From positions 1 through 64,000 of the forward strand of contig NZ_JALKIM010000013.1 in assembly GCF_023050945.1 (NCBI RefSeq): a stretch of DNA of 64,000 nt, read 5' to 3'. The stretch's first letter is position 1; each line of letters begins with the position of its first letter. Below the pieces are notes generated by a model, which saw only the letters and a list, made by a program, of their open reading frames with translations, did not search any database and was not told where the DNA came from. Source of the DNA: Anaerobiospirillum sp. NML120448 (GTDB lineage Bacteria > Pseudomonadota > Gammaproteobacteria > Enterobacterales > Succinivibrionaceae). A program made the position numbers and the translations under genes. Below, piece after piece: positions 37,784 to 47,405 of the stretch.

Positions 37784-37845
37784 ATCAAACCTTTCATTTA
37801 CTCATTGCTAATAAGCAACACACACACACAAACATATTTAAAGTG

Positions 37846-38589
37846 CTACACACGATTTTCTGGTGAATTATTGTTTTCACCTGCACTCTTTTCTTGATTT
37901 GTAGTAGTAGAGTTATCCTTTAAAAACTCATCAGAGGCGCTAGCACCTGGATCTAAGATCTTCTTAGGTTGGTGAGTCTTAGCTACAACCTTATCATGTT
38001 GAATGCGTAACACAAATTCAGGAGCATCAGAGTAGTCAGTGTGGAGGCCTAAGCGCTGTACCCATACCCAGAAAGAAATAATAATGAAGTGAGCATAGAG
38101 TAAACGTAAGGTAAGTAAACCATGTTGTTCAAAGTAGTTTAAGGCACAAACTACCACAATAGGGCCTAATGCCCAGCCACCTAAAGTAAGGGCTGAGGCA
38201 CCACCATTTTTAGCTGCTTTTACTTGGACTTTAAAGTTAGCAGTAAAGTACCAGCTCATAGCGGCACCAGTAACTAAAAGACCAACGATGAGCATGGCCT
38301 GGTTCATGGCTAAAGACATGAAAAGTAAGCCAATCATTAAGATTAAAACATCTTGCTCAAATACGGCTTTTACACCAACCTTTGGAATTAAAGGGCGTAA
38401 GATCAACATGCCAATAATGAGGCCTGCAATAAAGGTTGCGCTAACCACAATTGCAGCAATTGAAAATTCGCTATTAAAAAATGAGATCCATAAAGGTAGA
38501 CCTGCAAAAATAGCAACCACTACACCAGCGCATAAATAGCCAGTAGCTATAAAAATGCCTAGTCTTACTAATTGTTCGTTGGTTGGCAT
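37846..38589 (-). CDS. Membrane protein of unknown function, partner of the permease
   Basis: 247 aa with about six membrane helices in residues 10-175 (LGIFIATGYLCAGVVVAIF, IAAIVVSATFIAGLIIGML, VLILMIGLLFMSLAMNQAM, IVGLLVTGAAMSWYF, LGGWALGPIVVVCALNYF), then a soluble, polar C-terminal tail rich in Asn, Glu and Lys. The layout is like half of a major-facilitator protein, but no signature is clear. The Met at 38589 is preferred, with GGTGA six bases upstream, over 38610. It lies 62 bases ahead of the permease gene; an accessory subunit of that transporter is the simplest idea. Confidence 0.6.
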   Translation of the reverse strand: MPTNEQLVRLGIFIATGYLCAGVVVAIFAGLPLWISFFNSEFSIAAIVVSATFIAGLIIGMLILRPLIPKVGVKAVFEQDVLILMIGLLFMSLAMNQAMLIVGLLVTGAAMSWYFTANFKVQVKAAKNGGASALTLGGWALGPIVVVCALNYFEQHGLLTLRLLYAHFIIISFWVWVQRLGLHTDYSDAPEFVLRIQHDKVVAKTHQPKKILDPGASASDEFLKDNSTTTNQEKSAGENNNSPENRV

Positions 38590-39343
38590 AAAATTCACCA
38601 GAGTTATCATTAACCATATTTTTAAACTTTAAGAAAAGTTTAAAAAGCTCAACACATGATTGTGATTGATTTTGGTTAACAGCAAGTTAATTGTTTACTT
38701 CCTAAATACGCCAATAATGAAAACAAAAGAGGTATTTTTTACCTAAAGCACACTCATAGACCTCAAAAGGCAGCTTTACTCTGGGATCTAAGTGTAATAA
38801 GTGCTTTGTAACAAGGACTTAATAGGGTGTAGAAGATCTATTAAAGTTCAGCCAAAATACTTTAAATAAACGCTAACTCAATTGTTAAGGCAATATTGAC
38901 TCGTCCACATAATAGCGCAACTTTGTGATCTCTTTAACACTCTTTAAAAATAAAATTACCCCTTAGTGAGCAATTGAAAGCAAGTGAGCTAAGAGAATTT
39001 ATCGCATTTACGAGTAAAGCATCTTGGCAACTAAAACGAGATTTTATATTTAAATCAAGCTTCTAAAATTAGCACAGAGCCGTGCTTTAGCCTAAAAAAG
39101 CACGATTATTTTACAAAATTTAGTTGTAACTATATTTTGACCTTATGAATGAATTTAGTGCAAAACGGTTTATTTTGGTGCTCTAATAAGAGAGCAAGAA
39201 AAGTCAAATGGATGATTTTTTTAAACAAAAAATATTGGTCATACAAGTTGTGCTTTTGCAATTGTGCACTGTTTTGGTTAAAACAATGAACTTTAGTGCT
39301 AGAATTGAGTAAGAGTTTAAGGAAACAGAGGTTAGAAATTGCG
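38590..39343. other. Divergent promoter region, no gene seen
   Basis: About 750 AT-rich bases between the permease operon and the DIP1984 gene. No RNA gene or strong hairpin recognised. Confidence 0.4.
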
Positions 39344-39799
39344 ATGAAACTTGCAGAAGCCTTACAAGAACGTGCTGATTTAGTTGTAAAGATTAACCAA
39401 ATTAAAGCCCGTTTAGCTAATTGTGTATTAGTGCAAGAGGGCGAAGAGCCTCTTGAAAACCCTCAGGAGTTAAAAAGCGCTCTTGATAATGCCTTGGAGC
39501 GTCTAGAGTTTTTGATTGAGCGTATTAATCTTACTAATGCTGCTACTATGATTGATGGCACTTCCTTAACTCAATTAATTGCCCATAAGGATGTCCTTAA
39601 TCTTAAGATTAAGCACTATAGTGAGATCATTAATGAGGCTAGTGAAGTTAATTTTAGAGCCCGTGGTGGTGAGATTAAGTTTAAGCCTACCATCGATATT
39701 AGTGCTTGGCAAAAACAAAAAGACGATTTATCCAAAGAGCTGCGTCTAGTTGACAATAAGCTCCAACAGTCCAATTGGACAGTAGATTTAATAGAATAG
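39344..39799 (+). CDS. DIP1984 family protein
   Basis: 151 aa, all helical. The start MKLAEALQERADLVVKIN and the motifs VQEGEEP, LIERINLTNAAT and the C-terminal SNWTVDLIE are those of the DIP1984 family (also annotated septicolysin), whose function is unknown. Cytoplasmic, probably a coiled-coil oligomer. The ATG at 39344 gives the usual family length and N-terminus, and AGAGG lies about twelve bases upstream; the in-frame GTG at 39296 would add 16 residues not typical of the family. Confidence 0.85.
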   Translation: MKLAEALQERADLVVKINQIKARLANCVLVQEGEEPLENPQELKSALDNALERLEFLIERINLTNAATMIDGTSLTQLIAHKDVLNLKIKHYSEIINEASEVNFRARGGEIKFKPTIDISAWQKQKDDLSKELRLVDNKLQQSNWTVDLIE

Positions 39800-40726
39800 T
39801 TCAAAAAGCCCGATTTAGTCGGTAATTATTGTTTAAGGCGAGCGACCAACGCCGTGACAGCGTAAATTGTCATATGCACTTGCAGCTTGATAGCCCTCAG
39901 AGCTGGGGTATTATTAATTGTTAAGCTCCCATAGTGCACAAATGCATAATGCATAATTAATTGTTAACACCAGGACGCTGATTAAATAATAATGAGGGTG
40001 GGATGTGGGATTCTATCGGGCACCAGTACAAAACCCAAGCAACTTCATCAACAGCCATCTTTATTCCTTTCCCATACAGCGCTCTTGCCGCCGCTGCCGC
40101 CACAGCAGCCGCTACTACTACTGCTATTACTACAGCTACAGCCATAGCCTCAATAAGAAAAAACTCATCTTCAATCACATGGAAAGGCACTCTGTCTTGT
40201 CCCTAGTGTTTTGCGTATATTGAATTTTGCCTGCCTACAAATAAGCACTCATATTGAACCTTTCTAGCTAAGAGTCATTAACATGACGTAAAAAGAGCAC
40301 AACTAATAGAACCAAAACAACAGCAGCCTTTAACTATAGGGCAAGACCAAAGCATTCTTTGTCCTCAAGATAGAGCCAATAAAGTAGTTAAGTAAGCTGT
40401 TATTTGCAATTAAGGCGAGCGTATGAGGACAAAATATGGCAACTTTATAAGTTGGTGGCCAGCTTATCAGCTTGCGAGCATGTCATCTTGTAGTTTGGTA
40501 GCAATCAAGCAAGCAATCAATCAAACTGGCTTGCTTTGCTTGTTGGAAGAGCTTAGTAAGCCAATAGTTAGTGGGGACTGCGATAAATAAACTTCTACTA
40601 GTTTTGTGACTAACATACAAGAAGTTACAAAATGTTAAGCAGGATAGGTCTTTTAGGTAGATAATACAGTATCTGGTATACAAGTGACAGGCCAGATGAG
40701 AGTAGTTGTATTGCAGAGGCACATTT
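39800..40726. other. Intergenic region with an Ala-codon-like tract
   Basis: About 900 bases. At 40080-40150 runs of GCCGCCGCTGCC, then CTACTACTACTG and ACAGCTACAGCC occur. Overlapping short frames on both strands cross it but have no ribosome-binding sites, so I call no gene. Confidence 0.5.
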
Positions 40727-41446
40727 ATGTCTAAACAAGAATTATTTAAGCGCTATTGTGTGTTCATGCTTGGTATTAGCATTGCGTCCGTAGGTGTGAC
40801 TTTAGTTACACGTTCTACTTTGGGTGTCAATTCTATTGCTTGTGCCAGTTTTGTAATTTCTAGCTATTTTCCAGTGACCATGGGTGCTGTCACCATTGCT
40901 TTTAACGTGGCTATGATGGTTTTTCAGTATGCCTTATATCCTAAAGCTCAATGGCGTAGCAGAACTAAGAATATCTTAATGCAAATTCCAGCCATGATAG
41001 TGTTTGGACTGCTAGTAGATTTAGCAATGTATTTAACCCAAGATTTTCATCCTGAGTATATTGGCTATTGGGCTTGTTTTGCGACCTTCTTGGCAGGCGT
41101 AATCATTATTTCCGTAAATATCGTACTTCAATCAACAGTCAATGTGGCTATGTTGCCTTGCGATGCCTTTGTCATCAAATTAGCTCAAGTAAGAAAATGG
41201 AAAATGGGCATAGTAAAGTTATCTTACGATTTAACTTTAGTTGGGCTAGCAGCTGCTATCTCATTATGGTGCTCTAATTTCACAACCATTATAGGAATTA
41301 GAGAGGGTACTATTTTAGGAGCTGTATTAATCGGTCCAACAGTACAATTGATTTTGCCATATTTTGCCTTTATTGAGCGCTTTTGGGCAGCTAACCAAGC
41401 AGCCCCTGGCAGCAATGAACTCTCAAACAAATCAGATGCCAATTAA
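40727..41446 (+). CDS. YczE-like (DUF6198) integral membrane protein
   Basis: 239 aa with about six helices. The first segment, VFMLGISIASVGVTLVTRS then TLGVNSIACASFVIS, and the later VNIVLQSTVNVAMLPCDAFV and KLSYDLTLVGLA, fit the YczE/YyaS/YitT group, where members are membrane proteins of unknown transport or regulatory role. The ATG at 40727 has AGAGG eight bases upstream and is preferred to the TTG at 40706. It stands alone. Confidence 0.75.
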   Translation: MSKQELFKRYCVFMLGISIASVGVTLVTRSTLGVNSIACASFVISSYFPVTMGAVTIAFNVAMMVFQYALYPKAQWRSRTKNILMQIPAMIVFGLLVDLAMYLTQDFHPEYIGYWACFATFLAGVIIISVNIVLQSTVNVAMLPCDAFVIKLAQVRKWKMGIVKLSYDLTLVGLAAAISLWCSNFTTIIGIREGTILGAVLIGPTVQLILPYFAFIERFWAANQAAPGSNELSNKSDAN

Positions 41447-42203
41447 TTACTTAACTAGGTTAAGCCTTGCAAGCTTTTGGGCCTGAACGCATGCATTCAA
41501 AGCTACAGTAAATTTGTCAGTCCTAGGGCGGTGTTGTATAGCACTTGGGCTTTTTAGGCGCAGTAATACACAGTAAGGTTTAATAATATTTGCAAGGCAG
41601 ATCAAAAAAGGATCGGCCTTTATTTTAATTTTGGGCAGCATTTATAGATAAGTTGCTATGAGTAAAAGTGCATTTATAAGCCAATGACAGCTAAAGTGTG
41701 AGCTTTCTCCCAAATATCAACTTGTAATAGGATTTGGACTGTAGCTAGTTTTGTACATGTAGCCATATGCTATAATTGCAATTTACATATGATGCAAATA
41801 TTTACCAAGAGTGGATAGTTGCCCTTTTTAGATATTTGTTTTTTGTATTTAGCAAAGTTTTTGGCTTTGCATAACTTAAAGTTTCATGGTGTTTGTTTTA
41901 GACGGTATAGAGCTTGCTAGAACAAACACACCAAGTGTTCTACAGTAAGTTGCTTTTTTATAATAAAAAGATACTTTTGTAGAGAGCTAAGTCTTGGAAA
42001 ACTGTTTTGGTAGTTAATGAGCTAACGATAGGGGCAAAAGCCCCTGGATTTGAGCGCTTAGTTTCACGACATTTTCTTTTAAATTAGGTCTGAGGCTTTG
42101 GTTTAGTTTGGTAGAGTGCTACTTTGCTAAACCTAAGCTTTAGAAATTGCAATCTGGCTAAAAGCAATGTCTTGGGCACAAGTTAGACAATAGGAAGTTA
42201 ATT
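41447..42203. other. Intergenic region, no gene seen
   Basis: About 750 bases upstream of the JetD-like gene. Short frames only; no RNA gene, terminator with T run or repeat recognised. Confidence 0.4.
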
Positions 42204-43562
42204 TTGAAAAACCGTAGCATTATTCGCAGCGAGATTAACCATTACTATCGCGCTAAAGTGATCAGTTGGCTGGCAAGTCACGTCAAGGACAAGCGTGAAG
42301 TGCCTGAGGATTTTCCTACTCACCTCTATTTAGGTGCTCCATCTAACGAGGAAGATGTTGTTAGCAACAAGGAAGCTTTTTTAAGCTTCTGTAATGAGTG
42401 GTCAACTAATTTGCCAGCTGGTCATGTTGAATTTGTTGATCGTACTTTTGAAGAGTTAGGCACTATTAAAGTACCTATTCATTTAGTGTTCGAAACTCCA
42501 GAAGAGTTAGCTACTTGGGCAGGTCACAAGGTTGAGTACCACTCTGCTATTCGTTGCCTATCCTTAATTCTTCAAGAAATCCCTGAGCTGATTGATAGTG
42601 CCTTAAACGTCATTAACTCATTGGCTAATCTTGATTGGATTGACTTTGAGCGTATGGTGGCAGTATCAAAGTGGTTCTGCTCTCACCGTGACCACATGTG
42701 CTTAACCAGACAAATTCCAATTCGTGGTGTTGATACTCACTGGTTTGAAGTTCACAGCCCATTATTGTTAGACTTCTTACGTGATTACTTAGAGTTAAAT
42801 CCATATCGTAAAGATTTACTCCAATTAGGTGTTGTTCCACCACCAGCTTTAGTTCGCATTGTGATTTTTGATGATGAGCTTAAGTCTAAAGTAGGCGGCA
42901 TGAAGTTCTTTGCTTGCTCTTTAGAGGAAATGCCATCTCTAAATTTACGCCCTGATCGTGTGGTCTTTATGGACAATATTGCCACCGCTGTAGCGCTGCC
43001 AGCTATTAAGGGTACTATTGCTATTATTACTCCGCTCAATCATATTCGTGATGTTTGCCAAATTGAGTGGGTATCTCATAGCCAATGCCAATACTTAGGC
43101 TCTATTGATTTACGTTCTTTTGCTATTTTGCATAACTTACGTCTGTACTTACCAAATATCGAGTCTATCTTGATGGATGAGCAAACCTTATTATCCAATC
43201 AGGATTTATGGACTAGCAATGATACTTATCAGGCTGAGTGTGCTCCAATTGCCTTAAATCAATCAGAGACTCACCTCTATCGTTGTCTGTTAGATGGCGT
43301 TTATGGCAATAAGATCCGCTTAGAATTAGAGCGTCTACCATTAGCTTTAATTGCTACTGCTTTAGGTTCTGAGGATGAAGCTTTAGCTCGTGAAATTGCA
43401 TTAAATGGTATTGATGGCTTAACTCCAAATAGCCTAAATGGCAATGATCCTTATCCTGAGCTCCAAGAAGAAATTCGCCGTGCTAAAGAGCAAAAGCAAA
43501 AGGAAGGCGCTCAAGATAATGGTGATAGCTCTTACCAGCAAGCACAAGAAAACCTAGCTTAA
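42204..43562 (+). CDS. Orphan JetD-like protein (DUF3322 + DUF2220) with altered TOPRIM residues
   Basis: 452 aa. The N-terminal half matches DUF3322: the FEELGTIKVPIHLVFE block and RQIPIRGVDTHWFEVHS, the hallmark of JetD. The C-terminal half matches DUF2220, a TOPRIM-like domain: VVFMDNIATAVALP for the usual VENxxT block, LGSIDLRSFAILHNL for the usual GDLDTHGFAIL, then LMDEQTLLSNQDLW and RLELERLP. JetD is the nuclease of Wadjet plasmid-defence systems. Here the first Asp of the acidic motif is Ser300 (Asp302 is kept) and the Glu of the first block is Asp257. No JetA, JetB or JetC lies within the window. The start is TTG with AGGA eight bases upstream. It ends in a 40-residue Gln/Glu-rich tail. 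Confidence 0.8.
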   Translation: MKNRSIIRSEINHYYRAKVISWLASHVKDKREVPEDFPTHLYLGAPSNEEDVVSNKEAFLSFCNEWSTNLPAGHVEFVDRTFEELGTIKVPIHLVFETPEELATWAGHKVEYHSAIRCLSLILQEIPELIDSALNVINSLANLDWIDFERMVAVSKWFCSHRDHMCLTRQIPIRGVDTHWFEVHSPLLLDFLRDYLELNPYRKDLLQLGVVPPPALVRIVIFDDELKSKVGGMKFFACSLEEMPSLNLRPDRVVFMDNIATAVALPAIKGTIAIITPLNHIRDVCQIEWVSHSQCQYLGSIDLRSFAILHNLRLYLPNIESILMDEQTLLSNQDLWTSNDTYQAECAPIALNQSETHLYRCLLDGVYGNKIRLELERLPLALIATALGSEDEALAREIALNGIDGLTPNSLNGNDPYPELQEEIRRAKEQKQKEGAQDNGDSSYQQAQENLA

Positions 43563-43590
43563 TAAGTTAATCAAAGACTAATATAAGCTA

Positions 43591-43626
43591 GCAAGACCTT
43601 GCCATTGTGCAAGGTCTTGTATTGTA
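43591..43626 (+). terminator. Possible terminator after the JetD-like gene
   Basis: Perfect ten-base-pair stem CAAGACCTTG / CAAGGTCTTG (43592-43601 with 43610-43619); the tail is only partly T-rich. Confidence 0.55.
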
Positions 43627-43676
43627 TGTAAGCATTCTTTTCTTATAGCTACCAAGGGTAAGCTTTTGGATTTTTT

Positions 43677-45584
43677 ATGAACGGTTTTAATGCGCAATAT
43701 GGTTCTGGACAAGGCTTTGGCTCACTGTCCTCTAACAGCTATGGTAACCAACAAGTACAGGGAACTCTGAGCATAGAGCAGTATTCCTACTCCAATGGTT
43801 TGGATTTAGCTGATGACCAATCACGCACTGTAAAACCAAGTAATAAAGTAAAGCAATCGGATAATGATGCCGAGCTTAATGAGTTAGTGATTGAAAATGT
43901 AGCAAAAAGTGCTATTGCTCAGGCACAAATTGCTAAGCAAGAGCAAGTTAGCTCTCAAGCTCACACTCAAGAAAAACCAGATCTTCCCCCAAAGAGCGAT
44001 GCTACTGTAGAGCCTGTACAATCAGCGCCTGAGGCTAAGAGCAATAACTCAAATCAGGTTAATAAGAGTGAACAGCCTATAGTGCAAATTAAGAGTAAGA
44101 AAAAGCACAAAGCCAAAAATAAGGCTAACAATGCTCCTGCAGAAAAACTAGCTAACGAACCTCATAATAAAGAGGTCAAGGTTAGTGCACCTATTGTGCA
44201 TGTTGATGAGGCTCCTGTACGTGAGAATAAGACCCAAGGCGCTGACTATTATGAGTTTAGCATTCCTTTTGGTCGTCGTACTCGTTTACCAGTAATGAAT
44301 GAGCCTAATGGCATTAAGCATAATATTGGTCTTACTCAAACCAGCTTTGAGCGTTTTGATCATGCCCCAGTAATGCGTGTAGCTGCTTACGGTTTTTCAG
44401 GTATAGACTATACTCAAATAGCTCGTAACAAAGACTCACAAGAGTACTTGTTAGAGGAAATTAGAGCCCATAGCGCTTTACATGATAATGAAGTGCCTTT
44501 TAGTCATGCTAATGAGCACAACAATCAAAGCTTCTATTATCGTGACCACAATAAAGTGTATCCAACCTCATCAATTAGAAGCGCCCGTGCTCTATCAATG
44601 AGAACATCTCATAATATGAATAATCAATTTGTTAGCTCTGGAGAGCTCAAGCAATTTTATAGCGCTCAAAAAACCATCAATGGTACCAGACTATCAATTA
44701 AGGCTTTTACTACTGATAGTAGTATTGCTAGTGTTAACTCAACCAAGAGCACCACTATTACCAAGATGTTGCCTCTTGGCTCAAATTTAGTTCGCGAATC
44801 AAGTGCACCTGCACTTGTAGAGCACAAAAAAGAGCTTTCTGAGTCTTATAAGCAGCAATTAGCCTTACAAAAAGCCGAGCAAGAAAAACTACAAGCTCAG
44901 GCTCATGAGATCCATGATGGCATTATGGAACAGGGCCATACTATCTTGTCTGGTCAGGTATCAGTAGTTAAACCAGAACAAAAGTCTCAGCAATCCATTA
45001 TAGTTGTAAGATCTAAGCCTGGTGCTTTTGAGACCTCAGGAGAGGTAAAGACTATTATTCGTAATAGACAGGCCTTAGCTTTACATGGTTCTAATGCCGC
45101 TCGTCTTGCCGAGCAAGATTACATTCGCCTCTGCCAGCAAGTTACTTTGCCAGAGGATTACTTATTTGCTGTAGAGCAAAATGATAACGAGCCTAATGTT
45201 TTTGAGTCTTCACCAAGAACCTTGTTAGGTACAGAATCAACTCGTATTGTTTCTACCACTCGTGCAGCTGCTCAAGAGTTTGGCCAGATTTTTCAACCTG
45301 CCCCTCAATTAACCAACCAAAGCGATAGCGTAGCTTTTGTAGATTCAATCACAGCTGCTCAGCCACAAAAGGTTCCAGCTACTGCCGCAGCTACCGCTGC
45401 CGCAGCCCAGACCCAAGCGGGCCCTGCCGAAGATAAGGCCTTAGCCCAGGCTCAGTCACAAGCTTTAGAGCAGGAGCAAACTCAAGATCTGCAAACTGCC
45501 CCAGAGCAAGATGGTGCTGATGAGACTAATCTGAATGCAGAAAATAAGAAAGTTAGCAAAGCTCGCTCCCGTCGCAAGCGCTAA
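43677..45584 (+). CDS. Large low-complexity protein of unknown function
   Basis: 635 aa, rich in Gln, Asn, Ser, Lys and Ala, with no signal peptide, membrane segment or recognised domain. A more ordered block at about residues 190-280 (YYEFSIPFGRRTRLPV, IDYTQIARNKDSQEYLLEE) and another at 440-500 (GEVKTIIRNRQALALHG, LCQQVTLPEDYLFAVE) may fold. The N-terminus holds a Lys-rich segment (QIKSKKKHKAKNKANN) and the C-terminus an Ala/Gln-rich tract and a basic end (KARSRRKR), features that suggest nucleic-acid contact (inference). GGA precedes the ATG. It follows the JetD-like gene after 114 bases with a hairpin between. Confidence 0.6.
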   Translation: MNGFNAQYGSGQGFGSLSSNSYGNQQVQGTLSIEQYSYSNGLDLADDQSRTVKPSNKVKQSDNDAELNELVIENVAKSAIAQAQIAKQEQVSSQAHTQEKPDLPPKSDATVEPVQSAPEAKSNNSNQVNKSEQPIVQIKSKKKHKAKNKANNAPAEKLANEPHNKEVKVSAPIVHVDEAPVRENKTQGADYYEFSIPFGRRTRLPVMNEPNGIKHNIGLTQTSFERFDHAPVMRVAAYGFSGIDYTQIARNKDSQEYLLEEIRAHSALHDNEVPFSHANEHNNQSFYYRDHNKVYPTSSIRSARALSMRTSHNMNNQFVSSGELKQFYSAQKTINGTRLSIKAFTTDSSIASVNSTKSTTITKMLPLGSNLVRESSAPALVEHKKELSESYKQQLALQKAEQEKLQAQAHEIHDGIMEQGHTILSGQVSVVKPEQKSQQSIIVVRSKPGAFETSGEVKTIIRNRQALALHGSNAARLAEQDYIRLCQQVTLPEDYLFAVEQNDNEPNVFESSPRTLLGTESTRIVSTTRAAAQEFGQIFQPAPQLTNQSDSVAFVDSITAAQPQKVPATAAATAAAAQTQAGPAEDKALAQAQSQALEQEQTQDLQTAPEQDGADETNLNAENKKVSKARSRRKR

Positions 45585-45607
45585 TTTTAGTGAATATCTT
45601 TTTGCCA

Positions 45608-45640
45608 AGGCCCGAACAGTTTAAAGCTTTCGGGCTTTTT
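45608..45640 (+). terminator. Intrinsic terminator after the low-complexity gene
   Basis: Stem GCCCGAA / TTCGGGC (45610-45616 with 45629-45635), then TTTTT. Confidence 0.85.
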
Positions 45641-46090
45641 AGTGCCTGGTGCTCTTTGAGTTGAGAATAGCTTCCCAAAAGGCCAGTGGTTTTAGTAGTG
45701 AATCTAGTAGAAGTTGCTGACCTAACTTCCCCATGGTTGGCTTTTTAGGCAAGCCTGCATGCTTATACATAGCAAGCAAATAAGCTATCCTTGCAAACAC
45801 CTTTAGTAAGACATAAACCTTGCTTGCATAAAACAGCCTGGCTGGCGTGGCAGCAGCCTTGCTCGCATGATTAAGCGTGCTTGCATGAGCATACATGCTG
45901 CTTGCTTATGTGAGTACATAATTATATAGGCCTGTAAGGTTTTACTTATGGGCTGTTTGGGTTTTAGCCACAAAAGCAAGAGAGTAGGGCCATCTTAAGC
46001 TACAAGGCAGTTTGAGTACTTATAGGTTTATTGGCAATGCCTTGCTAGTAAAACGGTAAAATTATATGGCTGAGCCATGCTTACCAATGA
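45641..46090. other. Intergenic region with CTTGCATG-like repeats
   Basis: About 450 bases. From 45735 to 45905 the words CTTGCATG, GCATGC and CTTGCTTG recur. A minus-strand frame runs through but lacks a ribosome-binding site. Confidence 0.4.
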
Positions 46091-46753
46091 TTACCAAGGG
46101 CAACCTAATTCGTCTAAATCGCTGATCTTAAGATCTAAGCATGAAATAATCAGCTTTAAGTCATAAATGCTGGTGTCTTGGTAGAAGTCTAATTGACGTT
46201 CTAGTTCTTCCTTTTTACAGCCAATATTAGAGGCAAGAGAGTTAAGGTTTTTATGCTGACTGGCTAAATAGTTGGCAATTACTATCTTAATTGCTGTTTG
46301 AGTTGGTAGCTCAATATCAACATTAAACTTGTACTTACGATTGATTACGTTTTTCTCTGGCGCTAAAGATTTTACGTAGGTTGGCTCAGCAAGATCTTGG
46401 CTCTTACTGTCTTCTTTCATAAGCTGAACTAAGGAGCGTAATTTAACGTCTAACTCTTGATCAACGTCGTTTTTAGAGTGGATTTCCTTACGATTAGAGA
46501 CGTTATCCTTGCTAGCAGGAACTGATACTTCAACTCCAGTGAGGGCTTGGGGAATATTATCCTCATAAGACATAGCATGAGCCATATCAGTTATTACTGA
46601 TTGGGCCATTTTAACGGTATTATCGTAATTGATTCCGTAGGTAACTATGTCCATAGCAATAGTATGAACTACTGCTTTAAATCCATTTTTGCTTCCTTGA
46701 ACTTCACAGGGTTCAAAGGTTGCAGGATAAAATTTGTAATCTCTCAATCGCAT
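46091..46753 (-). CDS. HicB-like protein without an adjacent HicA
   Basis: 220 aa. The start (YKFYPATFEPCEVQGSKNGF, AVVHTIAMDIVTYGINYDN, TVKMAQSVITDMAHAM) follows the HicB partial RNase H-like fold. The C-terminal ~70 residues (IELPTQTAIKIVIANYLAS, LNSLASNIGCKKEELERQLD, DLKLIISCLDLKISDLDELG) fit its HTH/XRE-type DNA-binding domain. A ~70-residue polar insert separates them. HicB proteins are antitoxins and autorepressors of the toxin HicA, a ~60-80-aa dsRBD-like mRNase, which is not found next to this gene. The ribosome-binding site is weak. Confidence 0.6.
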   Translation of the reverse strand: MRLRDYKFYPATFEPCEVQGSKNGFKAVVHTIAMDIVTYGINYDNTVKMAQSVITDMAHAMSYEDNIPQALTGVEVSVPASKDNVSNRKEIHSKNDVDQELDVKLRSLVQLMKEDSKSQDLAEPTYVKSLAPEKNVINRKYKFNVDIELPTQTAIKIVIANYLASQHKNLNSLASNIGCKKEELERQLDFYQDTSIYDLKLIISCLDLKISDLDELGCPW

Positions 46754-47346
46754 AATTTGCCCATTATTACCATTGCCATGGGCAAAGTACTAATGGCTCC
46801 TATTCCTAGCATTAACCTTTTTGCTCTAAATTAAGCCCTAAGCTAAAACAAAAAAGCTCACAGACGTAGAAAGTCAGCCTGACGAATAGCCAAGCGTAAG
46901 CATGTTGTGTTATCTCCCTTTAAAGTAAAGGGCAAAAATTAATAAACAAATTACAGGCGCATTTTTCACAACGTCTAAAAGACTATCATAGCTAAAAGCA
47001 ATAGTATTACAGGTCAGACAAGAAAAACATAAGCTCAAAGGACAATATGTGATTTGATTCACATAAGAGTAGCAATGCTTATTGTGTTCGTGCACATGCC
47101 ATCAAATTAAGCACTAAAATTTAAGAATAAGCACATGCTATAAATGCCAAACAAACTTACAGCAGATAGTAGAGCACAGCAAAACATAGCCCTTAAGTAA
47201 AGACCTTTATCGATGAAGTGGTGCAACAATCATGTGTTGACAGTGTAAGACTATGATTGTTAGTAAGATTAGATTGGATGGTGGTATTAGCTATCGCAGT
47301 AAACTTCTAGGTAGAGCTAAGTCAGTTTTGCTAAAGAACCAAGATA
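46754..47346. other. Intergenic region, no gene seen
   Basis: About 590 AT-rich bases between two minus-strand genes. I searched it for a HicA-like frame on both strands and see none. Confidence 0.4.
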
Positions 47347-47371
47347 AGCCTAGCATTTGAGGTGCTAGGCT
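47347..47371 (-). terminator. Possible terminator hairpin after the zinc-ribbon gene
   Basis: Perfect nine-base-pair hairpin AGCCTAGCA / TGCTAGGCT with a seven-base loop; the minus-strand tail is poor in T. Confidence 0.4.
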
Positions 47372-47405
47372 GGTAGAGAAAAGCTGTTGTAAAGCGCAGT
47401 GAGCT

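Noticed and set aside
40003-40223. Ala/Thr-rich frames on both strands
   Set aside because: Both arise from the GCC/ACA simple repeat; neither has a ribosome-binding site.
45639-45896. Minus-strand frame of 85 codons
   Set aside because: Produced by the CTTGCATG-like repeats and overlaps the terminator of the preceding gene; no start signal.
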